64,000 bases of DNA from positions 3,348,001 through 3,412,000 of the forward strand of contig NZ_CP061378.1 of assembly GCF_015624485.1 (NCBI RefSeq). Reading direction: 5' to 3'. Made by a program: the position numbers and the translations under genes. Below the pieces are notes generated by a model. It saw only the letters and a list, made by a program, of their open reading frames with translations, was not told the DNA's origin and ran no database searches. The stretch is from Bradyrhizobium genosp. L. Lineage in GTDB: Bacteria > Pseudomonadota > Alphaproteobacteria > Rhizobiales > Xanthobacteraceae. This document shows positions 8,837 to 17,664 of the stretch, piece by piece; position 1 is the stretch's first letter, and each line of letters begins with the position of its first letter.

Positions 8837-9181
8837 ATGACACGCGTGCGCTGCATCACCGAAATGGGCATGGGCGTCGATGTCCACGGCCGCGATGCCA
8901 CCAAGGCCGCCAAGCGCGCGGTCTCGGATGCGATCCGTCATTCCAGCCTCGGCTTCTTCCGCATGCTCGGCAAGACCGCCAACGACATGTTCGTCGACGT
9001 CACGATCGCGGTGCCGAACCCGGACGACGTCGACACCGCTGCGGTGGCCAAGGAATTGCCCTATGGCACCAAGACCGTGAAGGCGATCGCGGGCGGGCTC
9101 GAGATCCCGTCGGATCAGGGCAACGACCCGATCCTGATCGCCAATGCGGCCGTGATCGTCAGCTTCGACGACGGGAAGTGA
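8837..9181 (+). CDS. Lin0512-family conserved protein
   Basis: 114 residues, full length for this small family. The invariant family motif GxGxDxHG is present near the N-terminus as GMGVDVHG (residues 10-17). The rest (AAKRAVSDAIRHSSLGF, DVTIAVPNPDDVD, ILIANAAVIVSFDDG) also agrees with the family. The function is unknown. It begins 61 bases after the MFS stop with a good AAGAGGA site and probably belongs to the GntR operon as its last gene. A strong hairpin lies immediately downstream. Confidence 0.85.
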   Translation: MTRVRCITEMGMGVDVHGRDATKAAKRAVSDAIRHSSLGFFRMLGKTANDMFVDVTIAVPNPDDVDTAAVAKELPYGTKTVKAIAGGLEIPSDQGNDPILIANAAVIVSFDDGK

Positions 9182-9206
9182 CGGGATCGTCGCGTCCACC
9201 ATCGAT

Positions 9207-9232
9207 GTCGTCCTGGTTTTCGCCAGGACGAC
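9207..9232. terminator. Strong hairpin between convergent genes
   Basis: GTCGTCCTGG-TTTTCG-CCAGGACGAC, a perfect 10-bp stem with a 6-base loop, lies between the Lin0512 gene and the converging SDR gene. It resembles one arm of the longer repeats at 15900-16020 and 46771-46889, so it is probably a solo copy of that family acting as a bidirectional terminator. Confidence 0.6.
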
Positions 9233-9240
9233 CACGAAAG

Positions 9241-10104
9241 TTACTCTCTAAAATAATCCGGCTTGCCGGTGGTCCAGGTCTCGCCCCAGTGCTGGCCGCC
9301 GCCATCGACGGTCAGCGTCTCGCCGGTGATGAATTTTCCGGAAGGGCCTGAGAGATACACTGTGGCTTCCGCGATGTCCCAGGGCGAGCCCGGGCGCATC
9401 ATCGGGTTGGAGCGCGGATAGGCGGCGCGCGCCGCTTCGGAGTAGACGTTCCAGCCCTCGGTCTCGATCGCGCCAGGGGCGATGCAGTTGATGCGAATGT
9501 CGAGCGGCGCCCATTCGACGGCGAGCGCACGCGACAGCCCGATCACGCCGGCGCGCGCCGCGATCGTATGGGCGATGCCGTAGAGGCCGTGGGTCGTGAC
9601 CACCACGATGTTGACGATGCTGCCGGGATGCTTGCGGTCGCGCCAGCGCTGTGCCGCGGCTTGCATCATGTACCAGGTGCCGTTGAGGTTGGTGTTGATG
9701 ACCGCGTTCCAGCCCTTGACCGAAAAATCGATCGCGGGTTGCGGGAACTGGCCGCCGGCGCTGTTGACGAGATGGTCGATGCGGCCATGCTGTGCCCACA
9801 GCGCGTCGAACATCGCACCGACGGCGTCGGCGTCCTTGATATCAGCGACATGTGCGAAGGCTTTCAAGCCGCGGCGCGCCAGATGATCGACGAGCGCATC
9901 GAGCTTTTCCGTGTTGCGGCCGACCACGACGACCGTGGCGCCGAGTCGGGCAAACAGCCAGGCGATGGCGCGGCCGATGCCGCCGGCACCGCCGGAGATC
10001 ACGGCCACCTGGCCGGCCAGCGCATCGGCCGCGAACACCGTCGGATGCGTCGCGAGCGCGTCGTCTGAGAGGCCGAGCCTGTCGGGCATTTGTTGATCGT
10101 CCAT
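9241..10104 (-). CDS. SDR-family oxidoreductase lacking the YxxxK pair (2,4-dienoyl-CoA reductase-like)
   Basis: 287 residues. The Rossmann cofactor loop is normal (SGGAGGIGRAIA, about 36-47), as are NSAGG and LAVEWAPLDIRINCIAPGAIET. Where classical SDRs have YxxxK the sequence reads AHTIAARAGVIGL: the Tyr is absent and the Lys position is Arg. The peroxisomal-type 2,4-dienoyl-CoA reductases also lack this Tyr, and the following LAVEW and APG segments resemble them, but they keep the Lys. The role may be an enoyl- or dienoyl-CoA reductase or a non-catalytic relative. It is separated from the divergent GST gene by 77 bases. Confidence 0.78.
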   Translation of the reverse strand: MDDQQMPDRLGLSDDALATHPTVFAADALAGQVAVISGGAGGIGRAIAWLFARLGATVVVVGRNTEKLDALVDHLARRGLKAFAHVADIKDADAVGAMFDALWAQHGRIDHLVNSAGGQFPQPAIDFSVKGWNAVINTNLNGTWYMMQAAAQRWRDRKHPGSIVNIVVVTTHGLYGIAHTIAARAGVIGLSRALAVEWAPLDIRINCIAPGAIETEGWNVYSEAARAAYPRSNPMMRPGSPWDIAEATVYLSGPSGKFITGETLTVDGGGQHWGETWTTGKPDYFRE

Positions 10105-10181
10105 GTCGCTCGCGGCCCTTGCGGCTTATGCCGATGTCCGTACATTAGCCACCCGATCACAGCAGCGCAAAGACCATCGAC

Positions 10182-10886
10182 ATGGCCGATCTCTCAGCTT
10201 TCCCGATCACAAAGCGCTGGCCTGCCCGGCATCCGGATCGCCTGCAGCTCTATTCGTTGCCGACCCCGAACGGGGTCAAGGTCTCGATCATGCTGGAGGA
10301 GATCGGGCTGCCTTACGAGGTTCATCTCGTCGACTTCAACACTGACGACCAGAAGACACCGGAGTTCCTGTCGCTCAATCCGAACGGCAAGATCCCGGCG
10401 ATCCTCGACCCCAACGGTCCCGAGGGCAAGCCGCTGCCGCTGTTCGAGTCCGGCGCCATCCTGCAATACCTCGCCGAGAAGACCGGCCAGTTGCTGCCTT
10501 CAGACGCGGCGCGCCGCTACCAGGCCATCCAGTGGGTGCATTTCCAGATCGGCGGCATCGGGCCGATGTTCGGCCAGGTCGGCTTCTTCCACAAATTCGC
10601 TGGCAAGGATTTCGAGGACAAGCGGCCGCTGCAGCGTTACGTCGCCGAAGCGAAGCGCCTGCTCGGCGTGATGGAGACGCATCTCGCTGGCCGGCAGTGG
10701 TTCATGGACGACGAATACACCATCGCCGATATCTCCATGCTCGGTTGGGTGCGCAATCTCGTCGGCTTCTACGGCGCGCGGGAGCTGGTCGAATTCGATC
10801 AGTTCGGGCACGTTGCCGCCTGGCTCGAACGCGGCCTGAAGCGGCCGGCGGTGGAGCGCGGGCTGAACATTCCGAAACGGCCGTGA
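10182..10886 (+). CDS. Glutathione S-transferase, Nu class (YfcG/YghU-like)
   Basis: 234 residues. The thioredoxin-like N-terminal domain carries [18 protein letters not shown], in which the Thr-Pro-Asn triplet replaces the catalytic Tyr/Ser and binds the glutathione thiols, as in the Escherichia coli disulfide-bond reductases YfcG and Ygh[10 protein letters not shown] is the cis-Pro region and [15 protein letters not shown] the gamma-glutamyl-binding loop. The helical C-terminal domain is full length. A thiol-disulfide reductase role with glutathione is expected. It is a single gene upstream of dctA with its own start. Confidence 0.88.
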   Translation: MADLSAFPITKRWPARHPDRLQLYSLPTPNGVKVSIMLEEIGLPYEVHLVDFNTDDQKTPEFLSLNPNGKIPAILDPNGPEGKPLPLFESGAILQYLAEKTGQLLPSDAARRYQAIQWVHFQIGGIGPMFGQVGFFHKFAGKDFEDKRPLQRYVAEAKRLLGVMETHLAGRQWFMDDEYTIADISMLGWVRNLVGFYGARELVEFDQFGHVAAWLERGLKRPAVERGLNIPKRP

Positions 10887-10968
10887 CGACGGAATCGAGT
10901 ATCTAGAGGCGCCGCCGCGGTCTCTGGGTGATGTTGCAAAGCATATAACGAGTATCTCGGGGGACCTC

Positions 10969-12297
10969 ATGGCCACAGACGCGATCAAGCCCGTTGCCCA
11001 TCACCATCATCAACCCTGGTACAAGATCCTTTACGTCCAGGTGCTGATCGCGATCTTTGCCGGCGTCCTGATCGGGCACTTCTATCCGGACCTCGGCAAA
11101 TCGCTGAAGCCGCTCGGCGATGCCTTCATCGCGCTGATCAAGATGATGATCGCGCCGGTGATCTTCTGCACTGTGGTGCACGGCATCTCCTCGATGGGCG
11201 ACCTCAAGCGCGTCGGCCGGGTCGGCCTGAAGACGCTGATCTATTTCGAGGCGGTCTCGACGGTCGCGCTCGCGTTCGGCCTGCTCGTCGGCGAGCTGCT
11301 GCAGCCGGGCCGGGGTTTCAACATCGATCCGTCCACGATCGATCCGAAATCGGTCGCGACCTACGTCACCCAGGCCAAGCAGGCCGGCATCGTCGCGCAT
11401 CTGATGGCGATCATCCCGGACAGCTATCTCGGCGCGGTGGCGCGCGGCGACCTGCTGCAGGTGCTCTTGATCTCGATCCTGTCAGGCTTCGCCATCGCGC
11501 TGATGGGCAAGGCCGGCGAGCCGATCGCGGCCGCGATCGATACCGCCGCCAAGATGTTCTTCGGCATCATCCGCATGATCGTCCGCCTCGCACCGCTCGG
11601 CGCCTTCGGCGCCATGGCGTTCACGGTCGGCGCCTACGGCCTCGGCTCGCTCGCCAACCTCGCGGCGCTGATCGCGACTTTCTACCTGACCAGCATCCTG
11701 TTCGTGCTGATCGTGCTCGGCGCGATCGCGCGGCTGGCCGGCTTCTCGATCCTGCGCTTCATCGCCTATATCAAGGACGAGCTCCTGATCGTGCTCGGCA
11801 CCTCGTCGTCGGAAACGGTGCTGCCGCAGCTGATCCAGAAGATGGAGCATCTCGGCGCCTCGCGCTCGGTGGTCGGCCTCGTGGTGCCGACCGGCTACAG
11901 CTTCAATCTCGACGGCACCAACATCTACATGACACTGGCAACGCTGTTCCTGGCGCAAGCCACCAACACGCATCTGACGATCTGGCAGGAGCTCGGCATC
12001 CTGGGCATCGCCATGATCACCTCGAAGGGCGCTTCCGGCGTCACCGGTGCCGGCTTCATCACGCTTGCCGCGACGCTGTCGATCGTGCCCGACATCCCGA
12101 TCCAGTCGATCGCGATCCTGGTCGGCATCGACAAGTTCATGAGCGAGTGCCGCGCGCTGACCAATCTGGTCGGCAACGGCGTCGCCTGCGTCGTGATCAG
12201 CCTGTCCGAAGGCGAGCTCGACAAGGATGCGCTGCACGAGACCATGGCGCATCCGATCCAGCTCGGCGAGGCGCTGGAGCCGGGCGCGAGCGGTTAA
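10969..12297 (+). CDS. dctA: C4-dicarboxylate transport protein DctA
   Basis: 442 residues, typical of DctA. The signatures are [20 protein letters not shown] (serine-rich re-entrant loop), [15 protein letters not shown] and the [19 protein letters not shown] segment. The protein imports succinate, fumarate and malate with H+ or Na+; in rhizobia it feeds bacteroids during nitrogen fixation. The start follows TCGGGGGA. No dctBD regulators lie beside it and I see no -24/-12 sigma-54 promoter in the 82-base leader. The leader does contain CGAGTATCT twice, at 10896 and 10949, which could be protein-binding sites. Confidence 0.92.
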   Translation: MATDAIKPVAHHHHQPWYKILYVQVLIAIFAGVLIGHFYPDLGKSLKPLGDAFIALIKMMIAPVIFCTVVHGISSMGDLKRVGRVGLKTLIYFEAVSTVALAFGLLVGELLQPGRGFNIDPSTIDPKSVATYVTQAKQAGIVAHLMAIIPDSYLGAVARGDLLQVLLISILSGFAIALMGKAGEPIAAAIDTAAKMFFGIIRMIVRLAPLGAFGAMAFTVGAYGLGSLANLAALIATFYLTSILFVLIVLGAIARLAGFSILRFIAYIKDELLIVLGTSSSETVLPQLIQKMEHLGASRSVVGLVVPTGYSFNLDGTNIYMTLATLFLAQATNTHLTIWQELGILGIAMITSKGASGVTGAGFITLAATLSIVPDIPIQSIAILVGIDKFMSECRALTNLVGNGVACVVISLSEGELDKDALHETMAHPIQLGEALEPGASG

Positions 12298-12311
12298 AGC
12301 AGGGGCGCCGG

Positions 12312-12420
12312 CAAAATGTCGAAAACAACCCCATGCAAAGGAGCCGGCGGCCGGGGTTCGGCACGGCGGCTTGACACGTCGGGCAACTCAGCGATATTCT
12401 TCCAATATTCCGAAATCGCG
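12312..12420. repeat. Possible dispersed Bradyrhizobium-type intergenic sequence
   Basis: The stretch after dctA, with blocks such as AAAACAACCCCATGCAAAG and TTGACACGTCGGGCAA, resembles an intergenic sequence that I associate with many Bradyrhizobium genomes. Only one copy is in this window, so repeat status rests on recollection and not on comparison here. Confidence 0.4.
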
Positions 12421-12446
12421 CCTTACTCTCGCGTCCGAGAACGCGA

Positions 12447-13991
12447 TCAATCCGGCACGCCGGCCGCCTTCAACGTCTCGACATAGGTTCGCGACATCGC
12501 TTCCACCGGGAACGGGATCCGCGCCAAAAACCCGGAGATTGAAAACTCCGGGTCGACCTTCAACAGCTCGCGCGCGATCTGGGTCGCGCGCTCGATCTCG
12601 CCGGTCCTGACCAGCGCTACGATCAGGACGCGCAGCGCCACCGCGAAGCGTCGGTTCTGCGCCAGCGCCTTGTCGGCCCAAATGACCGCCTCGGCAAAAT
12701 TTCCGTCGAGCACCGCGCAGATCGCCAGTGCCGCCGAGGCGAACCAGCCGCGCGGGTCGCGCGGGTTCAGCCGCTGCGCGCGTTCGATCATGGCGCGGCC
12801 GATCTTCTGGTTGCCGCGCATCGCCTCGATCCAGCCGCCGAGCACGAGCGCCATCGCCGAATTCGGGTTGATCGCAAGCGACCGATCGAACAATTCGCGC
12901 GCCGGCTCGATCTCGTCGGCCATGTTCCAGATCGCGAATGCCGCCATCCACAGCACCTGCGCATCGCCGGGCGCAAGCTCGACGGCGCGCCAGGCCTGGG
13001 CCACGGCGCGCTCGCGGTAGGCATCATCGGGCACCAGCCAGCCCTGGACATGGCGCATTGCATGGCAGTAGGCGGAGGCCGCCAGCGCCGGCGCATAGGC
13101 GCCATCGAGCACCAGCGCCCGGTCGAGGCAGCCGATCGCGGCGTTCATGCTCGCGGGCGTGAACTCGTAGCGCAAGCTGTAGGCGCGCAGCAGCAGGTCG
13201 TAGGCGTCCGGCGTCTCGGGCGGCGCGGTGCGCCGCCGCTCGGCTTCGGCGATGAGCAGGGTCGGTTCGATCGTCCCGACCACGCTCTCGGTGATGCGGT
13301 CCTGCAAATCGAACACGTCATCTGCTGCGCCGTCGAAACGGTCGGCCCACAGATGCGCGCCTGACGTCGCGTCGATCAACTGTCCGGTGATGCGCAGCCG
13401 GTCGCCGCCGCGGCGGACGCTGCCTTCAAGCACATAGCCGACGCCGAGCTCGCGGCCGACTTGGCGGATGTCGACCGCCTTGCCCTTGTAGGTGAACGCA
13501 GAGTTGCGCGCGATCACGGTGAGCCGGCTGCAACGCGCCAGCGCGGTGGTGATGTCCTCAGCGATCCCGTCGGCGAAATAATCCTGCTCGGTATCGCCGC
13601 TCATATTGGTGAAGGGCAGCACCGCGATCGAGGGACCTTCGCTCTGGCGCGGCGATGCGCTCGCGGCGGGCACGGGCGCCGCGTCCTCCCTGATATCGCC
13701 GACAAAGCGAAGGCCCTTGCGGGGCAGGGTCTTGATCAGCCGCTGCGCCTCGCCATTGTCGCCGATCGCGGTCCGGGCCGCATTGACCCGGCTGCCGAGC
13801 GTCGCTTCCGAGACGATCCGCCCGCGCCAGACCGCGGCCAGTACCTCGTCGCGGCTGACCACGCGGTCGCGGGCGCGGATCAGGAATTCGATGAGATCGA
13901 ATACCTGCGGCTCGACCGCCACCAGCGTGTCGCCGCGGCGCAGCTCCCGGCGCTCGGGATCGAGGATGAAGTCATTGAAATAATAAGGCAA
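12447..13991 (-). CDS. CadC-like regulator: winged helix plus TPR domain
   Basis: 514 residues, reading leftwards. Residues 1-100 are an OmpR-type winged helix (EPQVFDLIEFLIRARDRVVS, RINAARTAIGDN-like segment, IKTLPRKGLRFVGDI). Next comes the domain with SIAVLPFTNMSGDTEQDYFA and IAEDITTALARCSRLTVIAR, often annotated as adenylate-cyclase-like, and then TPR-type helical repeats to the end. No transmembrane segment is evident. The family shape demands a start near LPYYFNDF, where only a TTG at 13991 is available; a longer open frame upstream is out of family. The signal sensed is unknown. It is divergent from the alpha/beta hydrolase gene, which may be its target. Confidence 0.8.
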   Translation of the reverse strand: MPYYFNDFILDPERRELRRGDTLVAVEPQVFDLIEFLIRARDRVVSRDEVLAAVWRGRIVSEATLGSRVNAARTAIGDNGEAQRLIKTLPRKGLRFVGDIREDAAPVPAASASPRQSEGPSIAVLPFTNMSGDTEQDYFADGIAEDITTALARCSRLTVIARNSAFTYKGKAVDIRQVGRELGVGYVLEGSVRRGGDRLRITGQLIDATSGAHLWADRFDGAADDVFDLQDRITESVVGTIEPTLLIAEAERRRTAPPETPDAYDLLLRAYSLRYEFTPASMNAAIGCLDRALVLDGAYAPALAASAYCHAMRHVQGWLVPDDAYRERAVAQAWRAVELAPGDAQVLWMAAFAIWNMADEIEPARELFDRSLAINPNSAMALVLGGWIEAMRGNQKIGRAMIERAQRLNPRDPRGWFASAALAICAVLDGNFAEAVIWADKALAQNRRFAVALRVLIVALVRTGEIERATQIARELLKVDPEFSISGFLARIPFPVEAMSRTYVETLKAAGVPD

Positions 13992-14144
13992 ATGTGAACG
14001 TCCGGCTGCGCTGCGGGCGGAACCTAGCACAGCGCGGCCGGAGCCAAAATCAAGACGGCCTGAAGGGCAAATCCATGCCGTCTGAAAGCGCGGCGTTGCA
14101 GGCTCTGGCATAGTCTCTGATGACACCAGACGCAGGAGATCGCC

Positions 14145-15185
14145 ATGTCGCAGTCCATCAACCAGCAACGCCGCCGCTTCCTCGGCATCGCCGGCGCAAC
14201 GCTCGCCGCCGCCAAATTCGGCTTCATCGGAGCGGCGCGGGCGCAGACGAAGGCGACGCTGCCGGCGATCAAGGCCGGCGGTCACACCTCGATCGGTCCG
14301 GTCAAGCAGATCAATGCCGGCGTGCTCGATACCGGCTATGTCGAGATGGGGCCGGCCTCCGGTCCGGCCGTGATCCTGCTGCACGGCTGGCCCTACGACA
14401 TCCACAGCTATGCCGACGTCGCGCCGGCGCTCGCCGATGCCGGCTACCGGGTGATCGTGCCGCATCTGCGCGGCTACGGCACGACGCGCTTCCTCTCCAA
14501 GGATACGATGCGCAGCGGCCAGCCGGTTGCGGTCGCCGCCGACATGATTGCGTTGATGGATGCCCTCAGAATCGAGAAAGCCGTGCTTGGCGGCTACGAC
14601 TGGGGCGCGCGCACCGCCAACATCATGGCAGTGCTGTGGCCGGAGCGCTGCAAGGCGATGGTATCGGTCAGCGGCTATTTGATCGGCAGCCAGGCCGCCG
14701 GCAAGGCGCCGCTGCCGCCGAAGGCCGAGCTGCAATGGTGGTACCAGTTCTATTTCGCGACCGAGCGCGGCCGCGAAGGCTATGCCAAGAACCGGCACGA
14801 CTTCGCCAAGCTGATCTGGCAGATCGCCTCGCCGAAATGGGCCTTCGACGACGCCACCTATGACCGCAGCGCGGCCGCCTTCGAGAACCCCGACCATGTC
14901 GACGTCGTGATCCACAATTACCGCTGGCGGCTCGGAATCGCCGAGGGCGAAGCGAAGTACGATGGTTTCGAGAAGACGCTGGCTCAAGCGCCTGTGATCG
15001 CGATCCCGACCATCACGATGGAGGGCGACGCCAACGGCGCGCCGCATCCGGAGCCCGCGGCCTATGCCAAGAAGTTCTCCGGCCATTACGAGCACCGGCT
15101 GATCACCGGCGGCATCGGCCATAATCTGCCGCAGGAGGCGCCGCAGGCGTTCGCCCAAGCCATCATCGATATCGACAAGGCCTAA
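14145..15185 (+). CDS. Tat-exported alpha/beta hydrolase, epoxide-hydrolase-like
   Basis: 346 residues. The N-terminus QQRRRFLGIAGATLAAA is a twin-arginine signal with cleavage probably after ARA at about 38. The hydrolase core has HGWP (oxyanion hole, about 84-87), GGYDWGAR with an Asp in the nucleophile position as in epoxide hydrolases and haloalkane dehalogenases, and a C-terminal GGIGHNLPQEAP that supplies the His. The Asp nucleophile argues against an ordinary esterase. It acts in the periplasm. It is divergently transcribed from the CadC-like regulator with 153 bases between. Confidence 0.83.
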   Translation: MSQSINQQRRRFLGIAGATLAAAKFGFIGAARAQTKATLPAIKAGGHTSIGPVKQINAGVLDTGYVEMGPASGPAVILLHGWPYDIHSYADVAPALADAGYRVIVPHLRGYGTTRFLSKDTMRSGQPVAVAADMIALMDALRIEKAVLGGYDWGARTANIMAVLWPERCKAMVSVSGYLIGSQAAGKAPLPPKAELQWWYQFYFATERGREGYAKNRHDFAKLIWQIASPKWAFDDATYDRSAAAFENPDHVDVVIHNYRWRLGIAEGEAKYDGFEKTLAQAPVIAIPTITMEGDANGAPHPEPAAYAKKFSGHYEHRLITGGIGHNLPQEAPQAFAQAIIDIDKA

Positions 15186-15225
15186 AGCGAGATGGCTTTA
15201 CTTCGAAGCGAGCAGCGGGCTCTGC

Positions 15226-15376
15226 TTCACCTCGCGCCGCTTGCGGGGAAAGGTCGGAACGCATCATTAGATGCGTTCCGGGTGAGGGGGACTCACCGCG
15301 AGTCGTACTCTCTCTATCTACGCGGAAGCAGCCCCTCACCCCAACCCTCTCCCCGTAAGAACGGGGAGAGGGAGCA
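15226..15376. repeat. Palindromic dispersed repeat, family A, copy 1
   Basis: 151 bases starting TTCACCTCG and ending GGGGAGAGGGAG. It contains an internal hairpin (CGGAACGCATC then GATGCGTTCCG) and CCAACCCTCTCCCCGT near the right end, which pairs with the GGGGAGAGGG that follows it. A second copy lies at 29831-29980 in the same orientation. The middle differs between copies while the ends agree. Confidence 0.8.
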
Positions 15377-15469
15377 GCAAGATCGGTGTGGAGACTGGCG
15401 CGGTCCGATCTGGCGCTGCTCTTGCTGCGGAGCTAGTTTCTCCGCAGCCAACGCATCCGGGGACCGGCA

Positions 15470-15835
15470 GTGAGCATCACCATCTACGGCATCAAGAACT
15501 GCGACACCATGAAGAAGGCGCGGGCGTGGCTCGACGACAACGGCGTCGCCTACGACTTCCACGACTACAAGACCGCGGGCATCGGCAAGGACAAGCTCAA
15601 GCAATGGAGCGACGAAGTCGGCTGGGAGACGCTGCTCAACCGCGCCGGCACCACCTTCAAGAAGCTGCCTGATGCCGACAAGGAAGGATTGAGCGAGCGC
15701 AACGCGCTGGCGCTGATGGCCGAGCAGCCCTCGATGATCAAGCGTCCGGTGCTCGACCTCGGCCCCAAGCGCGTCGTCGGCTTCAAGCCGGATATTTATG
15801 CCAAGGAGGTGCCGGCGAAGGCGCGGAAGACCTAA
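15470..15835 (+). CDS. ArsC/Spx-family reductase, YffB type
   Basis: 121 residues, usual for the family. The thioredoxin-like fold begins ITIYGIKNCDTMKKARAWLD with a single Cys at about 11, as in YffB, and ends with the RPVLDLGPKRVVGFKPDIY segment typical of ArsC relatives. The arsenate-binding three-Arg set of true ArsC is not clear, so arsenate reduction is not assumed; YffB-type proteins are thought to be glutathione-dependent thiol reductases. The start is GTG at 15470. Confidence 0.85.
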   Translation: MSITIYGIKNCDTMKKARAWLDDNGVAYDFHDYKTAGIGKDKLKQWSDEVGWETLLNRAGTTFKKLPDADKEGLSERNALALMAEQPSMIKRPVLDLGPKRVVGFKPDIYAKEVPAKARKT

Positions 15836-15899
15836 CCGCCTTCGTGAAGGCTGGTCCCGGATGACGGGGAGGGATTTTGGCGCGCGGCTTCTCCACGCT

Positions 15900-16020
15900 G
15901 TCGTCCTAGCGAAAGCCAGGACCCATAACCACCGAATTTGATCGAGGGCGGGACAGCGGCCCCAGCGTCGCACAACAACAAACAATCGGGGTAATGGGTC
16001 CTGGCTTTCGCCAGGACGAC
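15900..16020. repeat. Inverted-repeat element, family B, copy 1
   Basis: About 121 bases with near-identical 27-base ends in inverted orientation: each end contains the stem CCTGGC-TTTCG-CCAGG (one base changed on the left) followed inwards by ACCCAT. The unique centre is about 67 bases. A second copy is at 46771-46889 and a solo hairpin at 9207-9232. It lies between the convergent ArsC-type and PAS-like genes, so it may also end transcription. Confidence 0.8.
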
Positions 16021-16098
16021 GCTGAGTTTGGTGCCGCTTGTGAGCGTTACATTCACATCCTCTCGGGATGAGAAGAAGGCGCTGGTGATGCAATCGTA

Positions 16099-16719
16099 CT
16101 AGACCAGCTCTGCGCCATTGCACGCGGCCGGACTTGCCTCCGGCACGAAGCTGCGGTCGATCACCGCGCGCACCGTGACGACTGGCACCGCCTTCGCTGC
16201 CACGCCCATCAGATTGTGCAGCCGGAAGCCGCCTTCCATACTGATCGCCTTGTAGGAGCCGACCAACTGCTCGACCGCGTCGCCGCGGCCGAACGGCAGC
16301 AGCAGCCTTTCGTAGGAGACGTCCTTGCCGTCGGCGTCGACCACTTCAGCAACTGTATAGGTCGGACGCTTGCGCGCCAGGCAGGCGCGGTAGGAGCGGA
16401 TGACGCCCGCATAACGTTCGGGGCCGATCGCATCGTCCAGATAGCGGTTGGTGCGGTGTCGCGGATCGACGTGCTCGTTGCCGTAGGCCGTGGTGAGCCG
16501 CGCGCCTTCCTGCGTGATCAGGAAGCGCGCCGCGTCGCCTTCGCCGATGACGTCGAACGCCATCATGTCGGCGCGTTCTTCGTTGGCGCTGTCGGTCTGG
16601 AAGTCGGACAGCCCGGGCAGGGCGTCCGGCGTGCGTGCCGCGCGCAGCCAAGCGTTCAGCAGCACGCGCTGCGTGATCGATTTGACCACCGACGGATCGG
16701 CACTCCGGAATTCGACCAT
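16099..16719 (-). CDS. PAS-domain (PAS_5-like) protein, paralogue 2
   Basis: 206 residues. It shares its layout with the gene just upstream: SVVKSITQRVLLNAWLRAAR near the start, RYLDDAIGPERYAGVIRSYR in the middle, then YTVAEVVDADGKDVSYERLLLPFG and LVGSYKAIS. This pattern fits the alphaproteobacterial PAS_5 family of predicted sensory or regulatory proteins without a fused output domain. Its ATG abuts the TAG of the upstream paralogue, so the two are translated from one mRNA. The ligand and function are unknown. Confidence 0.65.
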   Translation of the reverse strand: MVEFRSADPSVVKSITQRVLLNAWLRAARTPDALPGLSDFQTDSANEERADMMAFDVIGEGDAARFLITQEGARLTTAYGNEHVDPRHRTNRYLDDAIGPERYAGVIRSYRACLARKRPTYTVAEVVDADGKDVSYERLLLPFGRGDAVEQLVGSYKAISMEGGFRLHNLMGVAAKAVPVVTVRAVIDRSFVPEASPAACNGAELV

Positions 16720-17346
16720 CTAGCCGAACTCGAGCACATCGCCGCGGGGGATGCGGCCGGGCGCGCGATAGGACAGGTCGCGATCGATGATGGCGCGGAG
16801 CTTGAACACCGGCAGCGCGTCGTTGGCGCGCATCAGGTTGCGGATCTCGAAATTGCCGTCGGCGCTGATCGTCTTCAGCGATGCCACCAGATGGGTGACG
16901 GGACCGCCGTCGGAGAACGGCAGCAGCAGCCGTTCATAGGCGACGACGTGGCCGTAGATGTCGTCGATCTCGGCGATGGTGTAGGCGGGCAGGCGGCGGG
17001 CGATGCACTCTTGGTAGATCGGCACCACCAGCGGCGCGAGCCGCGGTCCGAGATAATCGTCGAGCAGCCGGCCCTTGCCGCTGTGGCCGTAGGCGGTGGC
17101 CATCCGCGTGCCGTCGCTCTCGATCGTCAGCTGCGGCGCTTCGCCAGCGGTGTCGACGGTGAGGTAGACGAGGTCGGGCAGATCCTCCTCGATCCGGTCG
17201 GGCTGGAATTCGCCCAACCCTGGCAGCATCTGGTTGCGGGCATAGAGCCGCAGCCACGCGTTCAGGAAATCGCGTTGCCTGATCGACTTGATGACCGAAG
17301 GATTGGTGCTCTCGAAATCCAAAATGATCGACCGCTGGTTATGCAA
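16720..17346 (-). CDS. PAS-domain (PAS_5-like) protein, paralogue 1
   Basis: 208 residues, first gene of a two-gene unit. It is clearly homologous to the following gene: SVIKSIRQRDFLNAWLRLYA, LLDDYLGPRLAPLVVPIYQE, YTIAEIDDIYGHVVAYERLL, LVASLKTIS. The strong conservation of the order and spacing of these blocks indicates a tandem duplication that has diverged considerably. No signal peptide or membrane segment is seen, so it is cytoplasmic. Function unknown. Confidence 0.65.
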   Translation of the reverse strand: MHNQRSIILDFESTNPSVIKSIRQRDFLNAWLRLYARNQMLPGLGEFQPDRIEEDLPDLVYLTVDTAGEAPQLTIESDGTRMATAYGHSGKGRLLDDYLGPRLAPLVVPIYQECIARRLPAYTIAEIDDIYGHVVAYERLLLPFSDGGPVTHLVASLKTISADGNFEIRNLMRANDALPVFKLRAIIDRDLSYRAPGRIPRGDVLEFG

Positions 17347-17664
17347 AACGCCGAAGCTTCGGACCGGAGGCGGAAATTTTTCATGAAGGCGCGGGGAGAG
17401 GCCGTTAACACCGTTAACGGGCGCTTTCCGAGGCGGAAAGCGTGCCCCCGTACCATTCGACTAAGGGTGAACCGGAACTGGTGTGGCTGATGCCGCACCG
17501 CACAGCTTTCCGCCTTGCCTAACCGCCACAGATGACGGCATATTCCGGCCCGGAGGCGACGGGCTCCGGCCGGTTCCAAGACGGACGGACTGCCTGTCGG
17601 GCATTGAAAAAACTGGCCACGCAAGCGAGAGGCCTCGCAGCGATGGCGCACGGGGGAAATCTAT
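17347..17664. other. 318-base gap upstream of the liv operon
   Basis: This region separates the divergent PAS-like pair from livG. It holds two GTTAAC sites (17404 and 17413) and, beside them, a perfect hairpin at 17422-17442. I see no protein-coding gene in it. Promoters for both directions must lie here but no convincing -35/-10 pair stands out. Confidence 0.5.
17422..17442. promoter_or_regulatory. Perfect 9-bp inverted repeat in the liv/PAS intergenic region
   Basis: CGCTTTCCG-AGG-CGGAAAGCG. It has no following T-run on either strand and lies about 80 bases from the PAS-like start and 220 from livG, so an operator is more likely than a terminator. No regulator is identified. Confidence 0.4.

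Noticed and set aside
10887..10968. Sigma-54 promoter before dctA
   Set aside because: A GG and GC pair is present near 10928-10938 but their spacing is 8 bases instead of 10, so the -24/-12 pattern is not met.
13992..15158. Extension of the CadC-like regulator frame to about 900 codons
   Set aside because: The upstream part is antisense to the Tat-exported hydrolase and lacks family similarity; the winged helix begins at the TTG at 13991.
15470..15835. Arsenate reductase ArsC of a resistance operon
   Set aside because: The sequence is YffB-like, the arsenate-binding Arg set is unclear and there is no arsR, arsB or acr3 gene nearby.
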